28,499 nucleotides of DNA from Nitrospinota bacterium (GTDB lineage: Bacteria; Nitrospinota_A; UBA7883; JACRLM01), in the NCBI GenBank assembly GCA_015231995.1, contig JADGAO010000009.1:1-28499 (forward strand), in the 5' to 3' direction. Every line of letters begins with the position of its first letter. The stretch's first letter is position 1. This document shows, piece by piece, positions 1-6,677 of this stretch. The notes beneath the pieces were generated by a model. That model was not told the DNA's origin. It did not search any database and saw nothing but the letters and a program-made list of their open reading frames with translations. A program made the position numbers and the translations under genes.

Positions 1-191
1 TCGGAGCCGGTTATCGCAAGGTTTTCATCGAGCTTCAGGCCGAGAAATTTTACCTCTTCGATTTTCAGAAGAGTGGGGTCTATATCCGAAACGGGTGGCC
101 TGAACCCGCTCTGGGCGTTCGCGGACGCGACTGCCCACAGCGTCATCGCAAACGCCGCCATAAAAGAGGTATGGCTTGATGAAAACTTCAT
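1..191 (-). CDS. Secreted protein, N-terminal part only (possible SCO1/SenC-type copper chaperone)
   Basis: Only the first 63 residues lie in the window; the gene runs off the left edge. The ATG at 191 is 4 nt after the coxC stop, so the two are very likely co-transcribed. Residues 1-26 form a typical Sec signal peptide ending at an ASANA-Q-like cleavage site. The mature start continues with a DIDPTLLKIEE segment and a FLGLKLDENL segment. Secreted SCO1/SenC copper chaperones are often encoded beside oxidase subunits and could start this way, but the CxxxC copper motif would lie outside the window. The SCO assignment is therefore inference from context, and another periplasmic oxidase-assembly or hypothetical protein is equally possible. 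That a real gene begins here is much better supported than its function. Confidence 0.6.
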   Translation of the reverse strand, partial: MKFSSSHTSFMAAFAMTLWAVASANAQSGFRPPVSDIDPTLLKIEEVKFLGLKLDENLAITGS

Positions 192-195
192 TTAA

Positions 196-957
196 TCACC
201 AGAAATATATCTGGCTTACGACGAACAACCAGATACCGTCAACGAAATGCCAGTAGATTCCGGCTCCCTTGGCGAAAGTGTGGCTCACCTTCCCTCTCAT
301 CGCCGGGATGAGAACGCACAGGAACATGCAAAGCCCGATAAAAACGTGGGAGGCGTGAAAACCGGTGATCGAATAAAACGCCGAGCTTTTGGCGTTCGTC
401 CCGAACGTGAAACCCTCGTGGATAAGGTGGCCGTACTCGTAAACGCTACAGCCGAGAAACAGGCCGCCGAGTAAAATGGAGACGCCGACCCAGTTGGCGA
501 ACCCCTTTTTGTCACCAGCATCAAGCCTCATCTCGCCCAGATGGTACGTCGCGCTGGACGAGAGCAGTATTACCGTCATGACAATCGGCAGAGCCACGCC
601 GATCTCCGGCGAACCGGGAGGGGGCCAGACGTTGGCCGAAAGCCTTAGCATCCAGTAAGAGACGAACATCGCAAGGAAGATCAGCGCCTCCGACACGATG
701 AAGATGGGCAAGCCCGTCAAAGCATGGCCGGTTTCCTTGTGAGCGTTGGCAAGGCCTTCGCTGACCCATCCGGCTACGCCCCATACGATGAACGGAACGC
801 CTATGCCAAGCGACAACGCGGACATGAGTCCCTTGTGGTATTGAAAGAACATTGCGAAGGCTATTGGGATGGCGAAGAAAATCCCGACGACGAGGATGAA
901 AGGGTATGGGCTGGTCTCCCAATGGTGTTGCCCGGGATGGCTTTGGCTGTGATCCAT
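196..957 (-). CDS. coxC: Cytochrome c oxidase subunit III
   Basis: This is subunit III of an aa3-type haem-copper oxidase, an inner-membrane protein that stabilises the proton-pumping core. The 253-residue product has about seven hydrophobic helices. Family landmarks are present: an N-terminal WETSPYPF stretch, the SEALIF helix with the buried glutamate, WPPPG before the third helix, the TGFHASHVFIG helix, and the closing YWHFVDGIWLFV segment. A longer reading (to 1020) exists, but the ATG at 957 is preceded by GGAAAGG at a good distance and gives the normal start, MDHSQSHPGQHHWE. It is followed after 4 nt by a secreted-protein gene. No subunit I or II is visible; they could lie further left. 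The family call is secure. Confidence 0.95.
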   Translation of the reverse strand: MDHSQSHPGQHHWETSPYPFILVVGIFFAIPIAFAMFFQYHKGLMSALSLGIGVPFIVWGVAGWVSEGLANAHKETGHALTGLPIFIVSEALIFLAMFVSYWMLRLSANVWPPPGSPEIGVALPIVMTVILLSSSATYHLGEMRLDAGDKKGFANWVGVSILLGGLFLGCSVYEYGHLIHEGFTFGTNAKSSAFYSITGFHASHVFIGLCMFLCVLIPAMRGKVSHTFAKGAGIYWHFVDGIWLFVVSQIYFW

Positions 958-1231
958 ATTGCCTTTCCAAAATGTTATGCGAAAACGACCCGATTGACGG
1001 CCCGGACAGTTGCCCTTCAAAACGCGCTGGATACGGATATGGCTTTTGTTATCGTTGAATTATTCCTATCGTTTGGTATGTCGCCAGGGTAATTTATGCT
1101 ACCCGGTTTATCGTAGGTCTCCTCCTGAAAAGAATCGCCAGCCTCGCGGAACATTGCAAATTAAGGCTGTGGCGGATAAGACACTTTATATAATATAATC
1201 GTCATCAGACTAAAAGTCACGGGGGATTTCG
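958..1231. other. Divergent intergenic region between coxC and the CDGSH gene
   Basis: This 274-nt gap separates the minus-strand coxC run from the plus-strand CDGSH/citrate synthase pair, so it should hold promoters in both directions. On the plus strand an AT-rich stretch at 1185-1199 contains two overlapping TATAAT hexamers (1189-1194 and 1194-1199). No good -35 lies 16-18 nt upstream of either, so this is only a candidate -10 for the CDGSH gene. I see no clear promoter facing coxC and no repeat element here. Confidence 0.4.
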
Positions 1232-1483
1232 TTGGACAAGCCGGTTGAGGCGGGCAAACACCCTGCCATTTTGAAGAATGAGGCGGGAACTTACTGGTGG
1301 TGCTCCTGCGGGCAATCCGGTTCGCAACCGTTCTGTGACGGGACTCATAAAGGGACGGGGATAGCCCCGTTGGAAGTCAAGATAACGGCTCCAGGCGAAT
1401 TCCACTGGTGCATGTGCAAGCGCACAAAAAACCCGCCCTGGTGCGACGGCTCCCATAAAATACCAGCTGTGACAGCAGAGTAG
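1232..1483 (+). CDS. Small iron-sulfur protein with two CDGSH motifs
   Basis: An 83-residue protein with two complete CDGSH zinc-finger-like motifs, each binding a [2Fe-2S] cluster through three Cys and one His. The first is CSCGQSGSQPFCDGTH and the second CMCKRTKNPPWCDGSH; both fit C-x-C-x2-[ST]-x3-P-x-C-D-G-[ST]-H. Paired motifs on one short chain resemble the CISD3/MiNT type rather than membrane-anchored mitoNEET, and no transmembrane segment is present. Family members are linked to redox sensing and Fe-S handling; the partner here is unknown. The start is TTG at 1232, with a GGGGG run just upstream as ribosome-binding site; no ATG lies before the first motif. Citrate synthase follows 38 nt downstream, so co-transcription is plausible. 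Confidence 0.9.
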   Translation: MDKPVEAGKHPAILKNEAGTYWWCSCGQSGSQPFCDGTHKGTGIAPLEVKITAPGEFHWCMCKRTKNPPWCDGSHKIPAVTAE

Positions 1484-1521
1484 GGACGGCGCCTGTTTAT
1501 ACTTTTAAAAGGGGATGCTTC

Positions 1522-2817
1522 ATGGCAAACGAAACCGTAACGATCACCGATAACTCCACAGGCAAATCCATCGACCTCCCCATCAAAAGCGGCACACATG
1601 GCCCTCGTGTAATTGACATCGCCAAACTCCAGTCGGAGCTGGGTATGTTCACATTCGACCCAGGGTTCATGAGCACTGCGGCCTGCGAAAGCGGCATCAC
1701 GTTTATTGACGGAGACAAAGGCGTGCTGTTGTACCGGGGCTACCCCATCGAACAGTTGGCTGAGCATAGCGATTTCATGGAGACCTGTTACCTGTTATGG
1801 TACGGCAGGCTCCCCACCGCCGACGAAAAACAGAAGTTCGACGGGATCATCTCGCATCACACGATGGTTCACGAAGGCCTTCACAACTTTTATAACGGCT
1901 TCCGCAGGGATGCGCATCCGATGGCGATAACCGTGGGCGTGGTTGGCGCGTTGTCGGCTTTCTATCACGATTCGCTGGACATCTGGAACGACAGGCACAG
2001 GGAAATATCGGCGCACAGGCTCATCGCCAAGATGCCCACAATCGCCGCAGGGGCCTACAGATTTTCGCGCGGTGAGCCGTTCGCCTATCCCAAGAACAAG
2101 CTCAAGTACGCCGAGAATTTCCTGCACATGATGTTCTCGTTCCCCACGGAGGAATATCAGGTGAACAAGGTGGCGGCCGAGGCGCTGGACCTCATTTTCC
2201 TTCTCCACGCCGATCACGAGCAGAACGCTTCCACCGCCACCGTGCGTCTGGCCGGATCGTCGCAGGCCAACCCGTTCGCCTGCATGTCGGCTGGGGTGGG
2301 CGCGCTCTGGGGCCCAGCCCACGGCGGCGCGAACGAAGCGGTGATCAAAATGCTCCAGCATATCGGCGACGTCAAACATGTGGACAAGGCCGTCGAACGC
2401 GCCAAGGATAAAAACGACACGTTCCGGCTGATGGGTTTTGGCCATCGCGTGTACAAGAACTACGACCCACGGGCCAAAATCATCCGCAAGGCTTGCATGG
2501 ACGTGCTAAAAGAGCTTAAGGTGAGCGACCCTCTTTTCGATATCGCCATGAAGCTCGAAGAGATCGCGCTTAAAGACCCGTATTTTATCGAGAAGAAACT
2601 CTATCCGAACGTGGACTTCTATTCCGGCATAATCCTCCGCGCCATCGGCATACCCACCAGCATGTTCACTGTGATTTTCGTCATCGGGCGCACCATCGGC
2701 TGGATAAGCCAGTGGAACGAGATGATGACGGAGAAGAACCTCAAGATCGGCAGGCCGCGCCAGCTGTACACTGGCCCGGCGATACGCGATTACGAGCCGG
2801 TGGAGAAGAGGAAGTAG
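1522..2817 (+). CDS. gltA: Citrate synthase
   Basis: Catalyses condensation of oxaloacetate and acetyl-CoA to citrate, the entry step of the TCA cycle, in the cytoplasm. The 431-residue length fits the hexameric Gram-negative type II enzyme. The active-site elements are visible: the HADHEQNASTAT segment with the substrate-binding His, the GPAHGGANEAV segment with the catalytic His, and MGFGHRVYKNYDPRA with the conserved His, Arg and downstream residues. The short N-terminal domain ends in the TFDPGFMSTAACESGITFIDGD region typical of this type. ATG at 1522 follows a GGGG ribosome-binding site. The nearest upstream gene is the CDGSH protein; downstream comes repeat DNA with no clear hairpin/T-run terminator. 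Confidence 0.97.
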   Translation: MANETVTITDNSTGKSIDLPIKSGTHGPRVIDIAKLQSELGMFTFDPGFMSTAACESGITFIDGDKGVLLYRGYPIEQLAEHSDFMETCYLLWYGRLPTADEKQKFDGIISHHTMVHEGLHNFYNGFRRDAHPMAITVGVVGALSAFYHDSLDIWNDRHREISAHRLIAKMPTIAAGAYRFSRGEPFAYPKNKLKYAENFLHMMFSFPTEEYQVNKVAAEALDLIFLLHADHEQNASTATVRLAGSSQANPFACMSAGVGALWGPAHGGANEAVIKMLQHIGDVKHVDKAVERAKDKNDTFRLMGFGHRVYKNYDPRAKIIRKACMDVLKELKVSDPLFDIAMKLEEIALKDPYFIEKKLYPNVDFYSGIILRAIGIPTSMFTVIFVIGRTIGWISQWNEMMTEKNLKIGRPRQLYTGPAIRDYEPVEKRK

Positions 2818-3118
2818 GGCGGCGGCGGATCATTGTCATTCTGAACGTAATGTCATTCTGAGCGAAGCGAAGAATCTATCAAATAGAATATTCAATTCTA
2901 CTTTGGTTCAGTCGAGAGCTTGTTCTGATGAGCGTAAGCGAAGAAGGAACTCCTTCAGGATGACAAGATATGGAAATAGTTTGATTACGCAAAGCTCTCC
3001 TTCCCGATGCGATATTGATTGCTCCCTTTTTACCGGCGTGATAGAAGTCAGCGTGGTTTGAAATGAAAAAATTTTTACTTGAGCATGACGGAAAGCTCTT
3101 CTTGCAACCGGAGCCAGA
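2818..3118. other. Intergenic region with a dispersed hairpin repeat
   Basis: The gap holds one complete copy of the TCATTCTGAG repeat (2833-2966), followed at about 2981-3003 by an arm of the second repeat family (TTACGCAAAGCTCTCCTT). The last ~100 nt before 3119 are AT-rich and may carry the promoter of the next gene, but I see no clear -35/-10 pair. No gene is supported here. Confidence 0.7.
2833..2966. repeat. TCATTCTGAG-type hairpin repeat, copy 1
   Basis: Begins TTGTCATTCTGA and ends CAGGATGACAA, which are near-perfect inverted termini. It has a duplicated start (two TGTCATTCTGA units) and the conserved middle GAAGAATCTATCAAATAG followed by AATATTCAATTCTAC. The right half is more diverged than in the other copies, with an extra GAGCGTAAGCGAAGAAGG stretch. 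Confidence 0.85.
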
Positions 3119-3700
3119 ATGAATAACAGGGTCAGGGAGATACAGAAAAAGATAGAAGAGTTGGAAGCGGAAATGGAATCCCTTCTTACGTCGGCTCAGG
3201 AAAAATTTTATTACCATGTGGCGGAAGGACGGATATTTTTCGAGGAAACCGTCCGCGAATACCATAAACGGGTGCGTGAGCCAGTCCTGCTGTTTATCAA
3301 GAACGCCAATTTATTGCATGTCCTCCTGGCTCCGTTCGTTTACTCCATGATCTTGCCGATAGCCTTTGCTGATATCGCCGTCACGCTATTTCAATTCATC
3401 TGTTTTCCCATTTACGGAGTCAAAAAGGTTCCCCGCTCGGACTTTATCGTCATAGACCGCCACCACCTGAGCTACCTTAACGTCATAGAAAAAATTAACT
3501 GCGTCTATTGCGGTTACGGCAACGGGGTTGCGGGTTATTTCCGGGAAGTAGCGGCCAGAACGGAGGAATATTGGTGTCCGATAAAACACGCCCGGAGGAT
3601 AAAATCGCCACATTCGAAATATCAGAACTTCGCCGACTATGGCGATGCGGACGGGTACAGGGCGAAGATAAAGAAAGATGGAGATAAGAGGGGGGATTGA
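3119..3700 (+). CDS. Conserved-looking membrane protein with coiled-coil start and Cys motif, unknown function
   Basis: A 193-residue protein that I do not recognise by name. Residues 1-25 are a charged, heptad-like helix (REIQKKIEELEAEMESLL), probably coiled coil. Residues ~62-100 are hydrophobic and look like one or two membrane helices. The C-terminal half carries CVYCGYGNG and, about 24 residues later, EEYWCPIKHARR, so three cysteines could bind metal or form a disulfide on the same side of the membrane. The strong, non-random motif content argues for a real protein. ATG at 3119 follows CCGGAGCC, a usable ribosome-binding site. It stands alone, with hairpin repeats on both sides (2833-2966 and 3757-4000). 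Confidence 0.75.
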   Translation: MNNRVREIQKKIEELEAEMESLLTSAQEKFYYHVAEGRIFFEETVREYHKRVREPVLLFIKNANLLHVLLAPFVYSMILPIAFADIAVTLFQFICFPIYGVKKVPRSDFIVIDRHHLSYLNVIEKINCVYCGYGNGVAGYFREVAARTEEYWCPIKHARRIKSPHSKYQNFADYGDADGYRAKIKKDGDKRGD

Positions 3701-3756
3701 TTGAATCAGCGGTTACGTTCACCCACGTTTCCAGATTTGCACTCTGAGCGTCAACA

Positions 3757-3847
3757 TTGTCATTCTGAACGAAGTGAAGAATCTATCAAATAGAATATTC
3801 TATTATACTTTGATCCTTCGGTCGCAGAGGCTCCCTCAGGATGACAA
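3757..3847. repeat. TCATTCTGAG-type hairpin repeat, copy 2
   Basis: A 91-nt unit from TTGTCATTCTGAAC to GGATGACAA. The two ends are inverted repeats, and the inner arms GAAGTGAAGAATCT and GATCCTTCGGTCGC also pair, so the whole unit can fold as one long imperfect hairpin. Confidence 0.9.
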
Positions 3848-3850
3848 AAC

Positions 3851-3909
3851 ATTGTCATTCTGAGCCCTTCACAGGGTTCAGGATAAACTCCGCGAAGAAT
3901 CTATCGTCA
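3851..3909. repeat. TCATTCTGAG-type repeat, partial copy 3
   Basis: A left-half fragment: ATTGTCATTCTGAGCCC, then CAGGGTTCAGGATAAAC and GCGAAGAATCTATC. It sits between two full copies and lacks the AT-rich middle and right arm. Confidence 0.8.
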
Positions 3910-4000
3910 TTGTCATTCTGAGCAACGCGAAGAATCTATCAAATAGAATATTCAATTCTACTTTGATCCTTTGGTCGCAGAGCCTCCATTAGGATGACAA
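3910..4000. repeat. TCATTCTGAG-type hairpin repeat, copy 4
   Basis: A full unit from TTGTCATTCTGAG to AGGATGACAA with the standard AT-rich centre (CAAATAGAATATTCAATTC). It is the third unit in the array and ends about 76 nt before the cNMP/ferredoxin gene. Confidence 0.9.
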
Positions 4001-4027
4001 CTGTCGGTCACACCCCCACGGCAACCC

Positions 4028-4069
4028 AAAATTAACTGTCGCCTGTTTTGGACAGCGGTGGTTAATTTT
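4028..4069 (+). promoter_or_regulatory. Inverted repeat in the leader of the cNMP/ferredoxin gene
   Basis: AAAATTAAC at 4028-4036 is exactly reverse-complementary to GTTAATTTT at 4061-4069. Inside it, CTGTC (4036-4040) pairs with GACAG (4051-4055). The structure sits immediately upstream of the ATG at 4076. It could be an operator or an RNA stem-loop in the 5' leader; the sequence alone does not decide. Confidence 0.5.
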
Positions 4070-4075
4070 ATTAAA

Positions 4076-5572
4076 ATGAAAACTATGGACACGCTGGAAA
4101 AGATGATCGGGTTTCTGGAGACAACCCCATTTTTCGAGGGGGCCTCCCGCAAGGCCATGGAAGACCTCGTGGCCGAAAGCGACATCGTCACCGTCATCTC
4201 CGGGGAGACGATTATCCGCGAAGGTGAATACGAGTTGATCTGCTATGTCATCCTGAGCGGCAGGTTTAAAATCGAAGTCACCGACAAGGAAACGGGCGAT
4301 AAACGCCTTGTAAGGATAGTTGGCTCTGGCGAGTTGTTGGGCGAAATGTCCGTTCTCTCCGGCAATCCTCGCTTTGCGGAAGCCACATGCGTCGAGGAGG
4401 CGCAGGTTCTGCGGATAACACGCGACGGGCTTCTTGCGTTCATGGACGCCGCCCCTTCCGTGAAAAGCAGGATAGACGCCGATTACCGCAAGAGGACGCT
4501 CAACTCCTCACTGCGGAAGATTAATATTTTTTCTCTCGTGGACGATCTGTCGCTGGAAGCGTTGGCGGAAAATGTCGAAATGGTGACTTTCCAGAAGGGC
4601 GACGTTGTTTTCGCCGATGGGGATTCCGCCGACGCGTTCTACCTCATACGGGACGGCTTCGTGAAGATGAGCAGGAGCCTCGATGAAAAAGAGTCCGCTT
4701 TTTTCGACGCCCGTTTCGACAAAGCGTATTCCAAACCGATGCGCGAAGGGACGGCCAGGTCGTTCATAATGGCCTATCTGGGCAAAGGGTCGTATTTTGG
4801 GGAACGCGCCATTTTCGGCAGGCGCAAGCGCGTCGCCACCGCCGAGGCGGTCACAAGGGTTGACGCTGTAAAGATAAAAAAAGAGGGTTTCGACGACCTG
4901 ATGCGCCGTCATCCGCTGGTGGCGGAAAAAATGAAGGAAGAGGCGGCGTCGCGCTATTCGAACGAGACGGAGGTCAAAAACCAGTCCAGCCAGGACATGC
5001 TCTCGTGGATCGGAAGCCATGACATACTGGGAACCGACTCCATGCTCATCATGGACCTGGACAAATGCGTCCGTTGCCTCAGGTGCGTGGAGGTCTGCGC
5101 CCAGCTCCACGGCGGGGTTTCCCGCATCACCCATAACGGGATAAGGTTTAAAAATATCCTGATTCCCACTTCATGCCGTCACTGCCGGGAACCCACCTGC
5201 ATGATCGGCTGTCCCACAGGCGCGATCCAGCGCGACATCAACGGCGAAGTGTTTCACACCAGCGCGTGCATCGGTTGCGGCAATTGCGCCAGAAGGTGTC
5301 CATTCGGAAATATAAGCATAGTGGAGACAACGGAGCCTGGCGTTAAAAAAGCCGGTCTTTCCGGTGTGGCGCAACGGTTGATGGATGGTTTTGCCCCGGA
5401 CGGGCTGGGCTTCGCCACAGGCAAGAAGGTTCGCCGGGCCGTCAAGTGCGACATGTGCAAAGATTACGAGCGGATGGGATGCAACCATAATTGCCCGACG
5501 GGGGCGATATTGTCCGTGTCGCCGTCGGAGTATTTCGCCCGGCTCGCCAGAAAGATGGGGCGGGATGACTGA
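4076..5572 (+). CDS. Fusion of two cyclic-nucleotide-binding domains with a four-cluster ferredoxin
   Basis: A cytoplasmic redox protein of about 498 residues. Residues ~15-130 and ~150-285 are two CRP-type cyclic-nucleotide-binding domains. Each has a phosphate-cassette-like segment, GEMSVLSGNPRFAEAT in the first and FGERAIFGRRKRVATAEA in the second, keeping the Gly-Glu and an Arg. From ~330 on there are 16 cysteines in DmsB/HybA-like order: CVRCLRCVEVC; CRHCREPTCMIGCP; CIGCGNCARRCP; CDMCKDYERMGCNHNCP. These predict four [4Fe-4S] clusters. No helix-turn-helix is seen, so it is probably not a transcription factor; the inference is ligand-gated electron transfer. The stop overlaps the start of the cytochrome b-like gene by 8 nt, making that the likely partner. 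Start is uncertain: GTG 4058, ATG 4076 or ATG 4085; I chose 4076 because the inverted repeat covers the GTG. Confidence 0.88.
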   Translation: MKTMDTLEKMIGFLETTPFFEGASRKAMEDLVAESDIVTVISGETIIREGEYELICYVILSGRFKIEVTDKETGDKRLVRIVGSGELLGEMSVLSGNPRFAEATCVEEAQVLRITRDGLLAFMDAAPSVKSRIDADYRKRTLNSSLRKINIFSLVDDLSLEALAENVEMVTFQKGDVVFADGDSADAFYLIRDGFVKMSRSLDEKESAFFDARFDKAYSKPMREGTARSFIMAYLGKGSYFGERAIFGRRKRVATAEAVTRVDAVKIKKEGFDDLMRRHPLVAEKMKEEAASRYSNETEVKNQSSQDMLSWIGSHDILGTDSMLIMDLDKCVRCLRCVEVCAQLHGGVSRITHNGIRFKNILIPTSCRHCREPTCMIGCPTGAIQRDINGEVFHTSACIGCGNCARRCPFGNISIVETTEPGVKKAGLSGVAQRLMDGFAPDGLGFATGKKVRRAVKCDMCKDYERMGCNHNCPTGAILSVSPSEYFARLARKMGRDD

Positions 5573-6392
5573 AGAATCGAAAATCCTGCTGGCGATGGGC
5601 ATGCTGGTTCTCGCTGTCGTTGGAGCTGTCGGCGTTGCGCCCCCGTACGGATACGAAGCGGTTTTCTTCCCACATTCCCCAAGGCCGGCTCTTGGGTGGG
5701 CCGGAGCGTTCTTTGTCCTTGTCACTCTGGCATACAGCCTGAGAAAACGGTTATTTCTTCAGGCTCCCGGCGCGCTTATCTTCTGGAAGGCCGCGCATGT
5801 TGTGGCCGGATACGTTTTAATAATCCTGATTCTTTTTCATTCCAACGGTGGCGCGGGCGCAGGCGCGCAGTTTTTTTTGAGCCTCGTATCCGCAGGGCTT
5901 TTGATAACGGGGCTTTGGGGAATAGCCAGACAGGGCCACACCCCCGCAATCATGACCAAAGCGCTTCTCGATCCCGTTTATAAAAGCGAGCACAGGGAGA
6001 CCGATAACCTGATACTCGCTCAGATAGCGGCGGTGGTGAGCGGGAAAAGCCAGGCGTTCGGCGATATATATCAGCGCCACATACTTCCGTTCGTTTCCAT
6101 CAGCCTTCCTTCGCTCGAACACCATAAGGCGATACTGCGAAGATGTTTCGGCCCCGCCTCCGCCGACCCCAACGCGGCTGTCACGGATTTGGCGAATCTT
6201 TCGCCGGAGGAGCGGGGCGTTTTTTACGAGGCGGCTGAAAAGGCCGTGGACCTTGTGGAACTGCGTTTGAGCAAAACATACCAGCGCGGGATGAACCAAT
6301 GGCTCCAGTGGCACATATGGCTTTCTGCGATAATCGTATCCCTCATCTTTTTTCACATACTCGCGTCATTTTATTTCGGAAGCCGTGCATGA
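5565..6392 (+). CDS. Membrane protein with paired helix histidines, probable di-haem cytochrome b
   Basis: A 275-residue integral membrane protein with about five hydrophobic helices (residues ~6-26, 43-59, 72-91, 100-120, 247-270) and a ~125-residue soluble stretch between the fourth and fifth. Two helices each carry two histidines 14 residues apart: His78 and His92, and His250 and His264. This is the geometry used by b-type cytochromes to ligate two stacked haems across the membrane. No flavin or NAD domain is present. It overlaps the preceding cNMP/ferredoxin gene by 8 nt (ATG inside GGGATGACTGA), so the pair most likely forms one membrane-linked electron-transfer complex. I do not recognise a named family. 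The haem assignment is inference from histidine spacing. Confidence 0.8.
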   Translation: MTEESKILLAMGMLVLAVVGAVGVAPPYGYEAVFFPHSPRPALGWAGAFFVLVTLAYSLRKRLFLQAPGALIFWKAAHVVAGYVLIILILFHSNGGAGAGAQFFLSLVSAGLLITGLWGIARQGHTPAIMTKALLDPVYKSEHRETDNLILAQIAAVVSGKSQAFGDIYQRHILPFVSISLPSLEHHKAILRRCFGPASADPNAAVTDLANLSPEERGVFYEAAEKAVDLVELRLSKTYQRGMNQWLQWHIWLSAIIVSLIFFHILASFYFGSRA

Positions 6393-6404
6393 CTGCGGCT
6401 CAAA

Positions 6405-6563
6405 AAGGAGACCTTTGCATAACACTCTTGTTGCTGTCCGAGGTGTTCTTCACCTCGGACTCCTAAATGAAGGCTCTTTGATAAACAAAGACGGCGGGGT
6501 GAAGAACACCCCGCCGAGCATCAATTTATGGGGCGTTTTGGAAATTACGCAAAAGGTCTCCTT
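6405..6563. repeat. Nested hairpin element with outer arms and complementary loops
   Basis: Outer arms AAGGAGACCTTTGCATAA (6405-6422) and TTACGCAAAAGGTCTCCTT (6545-6563) are near-perfect inverted repeats. Inside are a 10-bp perfect stem, GTCCGAGGTG/CACCTCGGAC, with loop TTCTT (6436-6460), a small CTTTG/CAAAG stem (6476-6490), and a 9-bp perfect stem, GGCGGGGTG/CACCCCGCC, with loop AAGAA (6493-6515). The two 5-nt loops are reverse complements. The whole 6393-6660 gap consists of this element plus the promoter-like region at 6618-6645; the short plus-strand reading frame across it has no support. Confidence 0.85.
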
Positions 6564-6617
6564 GAAAAGGATCGACCCCCTGCCTGGCGATCGCCCCTCG
6601 AAAAACGCATAAAATCG

Positions 6618-6645
6618 GGAACGTTCCGCCAACTTGGTGTATAAT
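6618..6645 (+). promoter_or_regulatory. Possible promoter with palindrome upstream of the Gfo/Idh-lpxI operon
   Basis: A consensus TATAAT lies at 6640-6645. A perfect 10-bp palindrome, GGAACGTTCC, covers 6618-6627, where a -35 box would sit; no good -35 hexamer is visible. This suggests an activator- or repressor-controlled promoter about 30 nt upstream of the ATG at 6678. Confidence 0.4.
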
Positions 6646-6677
6646 TATTTGCTTTGACCAATCCTGGATATCGAAGG

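Larger units (their letters stand above)
3701..4057. other. Intergenic region: tandem hairpin repeats and leader of the cNMP/ferredoxin gene
   Basis: About 60 nt after the stop at 3700 comes an array of three TCATTCTGAG-type units (3757-4000). It is followed by the inverted repeat at 4028-4069 in front of the next gene. No additional gene is supported. Transcription of 4076-6392 must start within or to the right of the array, or read through it. Confidence 0.7.

Noticed and set aside
1795..2445. 216-codon minus-strand ORF inside citrate synthase
   Set aside because: It is a shadow of gltA; all conserved citrate synthase motifs are in the plus-strand frame.
2833..4000. CRISPR array, considered because of repeated ~25-nt blocks with AT-rich parts between
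   Set aside because: The parts between repeats are themselves conserved, not unique spacers, spacing is irregular and no cas gene is nearby; these are dispersed hairpin repeats.
4058..5572. CRP/FNR transcription factor call for the cNMP-domain protein
   Set aside because: Two cNMP domains are followed by ferredoxin clusters and no helix-turn-helix is seen, so a direct DNA-binding role is not supported.
6385..6612. 75-codon plus-strand ORF after the cytochrome b-like gene
   Set aside because: It runs through the nested hairpin element; codon pattern and composition follow the repeat, and no start signal is seen.
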